A DNA stretch of 6,502 nucleotides from an uncultured Eubacterium sp. (lineage in GTDB: Bacteria > Bacillota_A > Clostridia > Lachnospirales > Lachnospiraceae). Within the stretch, counting starts at the first letter, position 1. Each line of letters opens with the position of its first letter. Where the stretch lies: NCBI GenBank assembly GCA_947653505.1, contig CANTHI010000217.1:1-6502 (forward strand). The letters are read 5' to 3'. The notes beneath the pieces are model-generated. The model saw nothing but the letters and a program-made list of their open reading frames with translations, made no database searches and was not told the DNA's origin. This document shows, in pieces, positions 5,327 to 6,502 of this stretch. Position numbers and translations under genes: made by a program.

Positions 5327-6502
5327 TTACTTTCCGTCAATCAGCACCTGTTTCCCCTGAAACGCAAATCCATAGCTATGGATCCGTGCAGGCGCAATCC
5401 CCATTCTGACCAGCTCCGCTGCATAGTCTTTTTCCCTGATTTGCGTAAGGGCCGCTTTTGCAGTATCTGCCAGCGTGGCTTCTTTTTTTGGATGAAAGAC
5501 TTTAAATTCGATCAGGTAAGCATCCTTATGCTTCTGCTTTGGAAAAAGCATAATATCATATCTGCCAAAACCGCTTTCCCGGTTTGAGGATATGACATAC
5601 TGATCCGCCAGATCTACCATCAGCCCCAGTACAAAGCCGTGATAAAAGCGTTCCGGCTGCGACTTTTGGGAAGGCTGCTTTCCGGTATCAAAGCTGCTGA
5701 AAATGTCTTCCGAAACACGGTTCATATATTCGTTCATGGCATCGAGATCATGCAGAAGCAGCGCCTTGATAAAGGTATGATAAGCCGGCGTATATTCCCG
5801 AAACCAGTCTTCTATCATCTGCACAAACATAAAACGTACTTCCCTGTTTGTCAGCCTGAGCTCATAGTTCCTTTTTCCACTCACAGGATCCAGTATCATG
5901 CGTTCCGCGCGGAGATATCCGCTGGCCAGCAGCAGACTGTAAATTGCGCTTGTTTTATATTCCAGCTGTGAAAAAACAATCTGTTCGTCTAAAGATGTTT
6001 CAAAGGATTTTCCGCTGATCAGATCCTCCATCGCCATTTTCACATCCGGACTGCTTTCCCGTATCAATGTTGTGGCCAGACTGTTGGAGCTTGTGTTAAC
6101 CCAGTATGCCGCAAGTTTCTGCTCTTTTAAATAATTCAGCACAGACCACGGATTATACATATGCCTGCAGCTTCCAAAAATAAAACCATCATACCAGTCC
6201 GCGGCTTCTGCTTTCTGCGTCATGTGAAACTCATCCATCGCAGCAGATACTTCCTGTTCTGTAAATCCGAACGCCGTTGCATACATGCTGGAAGTCGTTG
6301 TAATAACCGTGATATTATTTAAATCCGAAAAAAGGGATTCCTTTCCCACTCTCGTAATGCCTGTCAGCATCGCACGCTCCAGATACGGATTTGTCTTAAA
6401 TGACGCATGAAACAGGTTTCTTAAAAACGCCATCAGCTCCTGCCAGTACCCAATATCCCTCTGCATGTTCCAAGCCATACACGCGCGCACCGTGAATGCC
6501 CC
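5327..6502 (-). CDS. AAA-ATPase-like / PD-(D/E)XK nuclease family protein, 5' end outside window or damaged
   Basis: Member of the family with an N-terminal AAA-ATPase-like domain and a C-terminal PD-(D/E)XK nuclease domain (DUF1703 type), common in several paralogous copies in gut Clostridia and Bacteroidetes; function unknown. Only the C-terminal part is here. Numbering from a GTG at 6488-6490: YLERAMLTGITRVGKESLFSDLNN (36-59) and TAFGFTEQEV (72-81) are the post-Walker part of the ATPase region. WYDGFIFG (99-106), YNPWSVLNYL (112-121) and SLLLASGYLR (185-194) follow. The nuclease core is GFGRYDIMLFP (307-317) with D312 and LIEFKVF (326-332) with E328 and K330, then QIREKDY (350-356). The nuclease motif is complete. 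The frame is open to the window edge, so the GTG is not a credible start; the Walker A region would lie beyond. The 17 codons before GYW do not match the family. Stop TAA is 12 bp before miaA. Family sure; completeness unknown. Confidence 0.85.
   Translation of the reverse strand, partial: GAFTVRACMAWNMQRDIGYWQELMAFLRNLFHASFKTNPYLERAMLTGITRVGKESLFSDLNNITVITTTSSMYATAFGFTEQEVSAAMDEFHMTQKAEAADWYDGFIFGSCRHMYNPWSVLNYLKEQKLAAYWVNTSSNSLATTLIRESSPDVKMAMEDLISGKSFETSLDEQIVFSQLEYKTSAIYSLLLASGYLRAERMILDPVSGKRNYELRLTNREVRFMFVQMIEDWFREYTPAYHTFIKALLLHDLDAMNEYMNRVSEDIFSSFDTGKQPSQKSQPERFYHGFVLGLMVDLADQYVISSNRESGFGRYDIMLFPKQKHKDAYLIEFKVFHPKKEATLADTAKAALTQIREKDYAAELVRMGIAPARIHSYGFAFQGKQVLIDGK

Noticed and set aside
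1..6502. CRISPR array or defence island
   Set aside because: There are no regularly spaced direct repeats. The PD-(D/E)XK protein belongs to a widespread family with no proven defence role, and the other genes are core functions.

Overview
The window is a compact block of genes that all read on the minus strand. Gene content, AGGA-type ribosome binding sites, moderate GC and gene order suggest a Firmicute of class Clostridia, probably Lachnospiraceae. This is inferred from family resemblance only; there is no rRNA or other direct marker. In transcription order (right to left) the genes are: an AAA-ATPase-like/PD-(D/E)XK nuclease protein open at the right edge (5327-6502), miaA (4361-5314), a YnbB-type 'methionine gamma-lyase family' PLP enzyme (3066-4364), radC (2261-2953), mreB (1221-2240), mreC (340-1209) and the start of mreD (from 291).

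Most junctions are tight: 12 bp before miaA, an ATGA overlap between miaA and the PLP enzyme, 20 bp between radC and mreB, and 11 bp between mreB and mreC. The only sizeable gap is 112 bp at 2954-3065, upstream of radC. It holds a candidate promoter whose -10 box lies in a small inverted repeat. The block therefore divides into a tRNA-modification/metabolic part (miaA, PLP enzyme) and a cell-shape part (radC-mreB-mreC-mreD). MreB polymerises under the membrane, while MreC and MreD link it to the periplasmic/extracellular wall-synthesis machinery. No stretch over 300 bases lacks a gene.

The most unusual signal is at the left edge. Bases 1-54 are the exact reverse complement of bases 127-180, separated by 72 bp. 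The minus strand encodes the first 55 residues of MreD and then loses the reading. The true continuation (residues about 56-81) lies on the plus strand from base 55. Two joined copies of one mreD segment in opposite orientation, with the short shared sequence GCCGG at the junction, are best explained as a fold-back (snap-back) chimera, either an assembly/amplification artefact at a contig end or a real inverted duplication. It is not well explained as a new gene or a functional invertible switch.

At the right edge, the ATPase/nuclease gene is typical of its family up to its GYW motif. The last 17 visible in-frame codons upstream do not show the Walker B-type DEYDTP segment expected there. I see no convincing novel system. 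The rest is a core genome operon with one accessory gene beside miaA.
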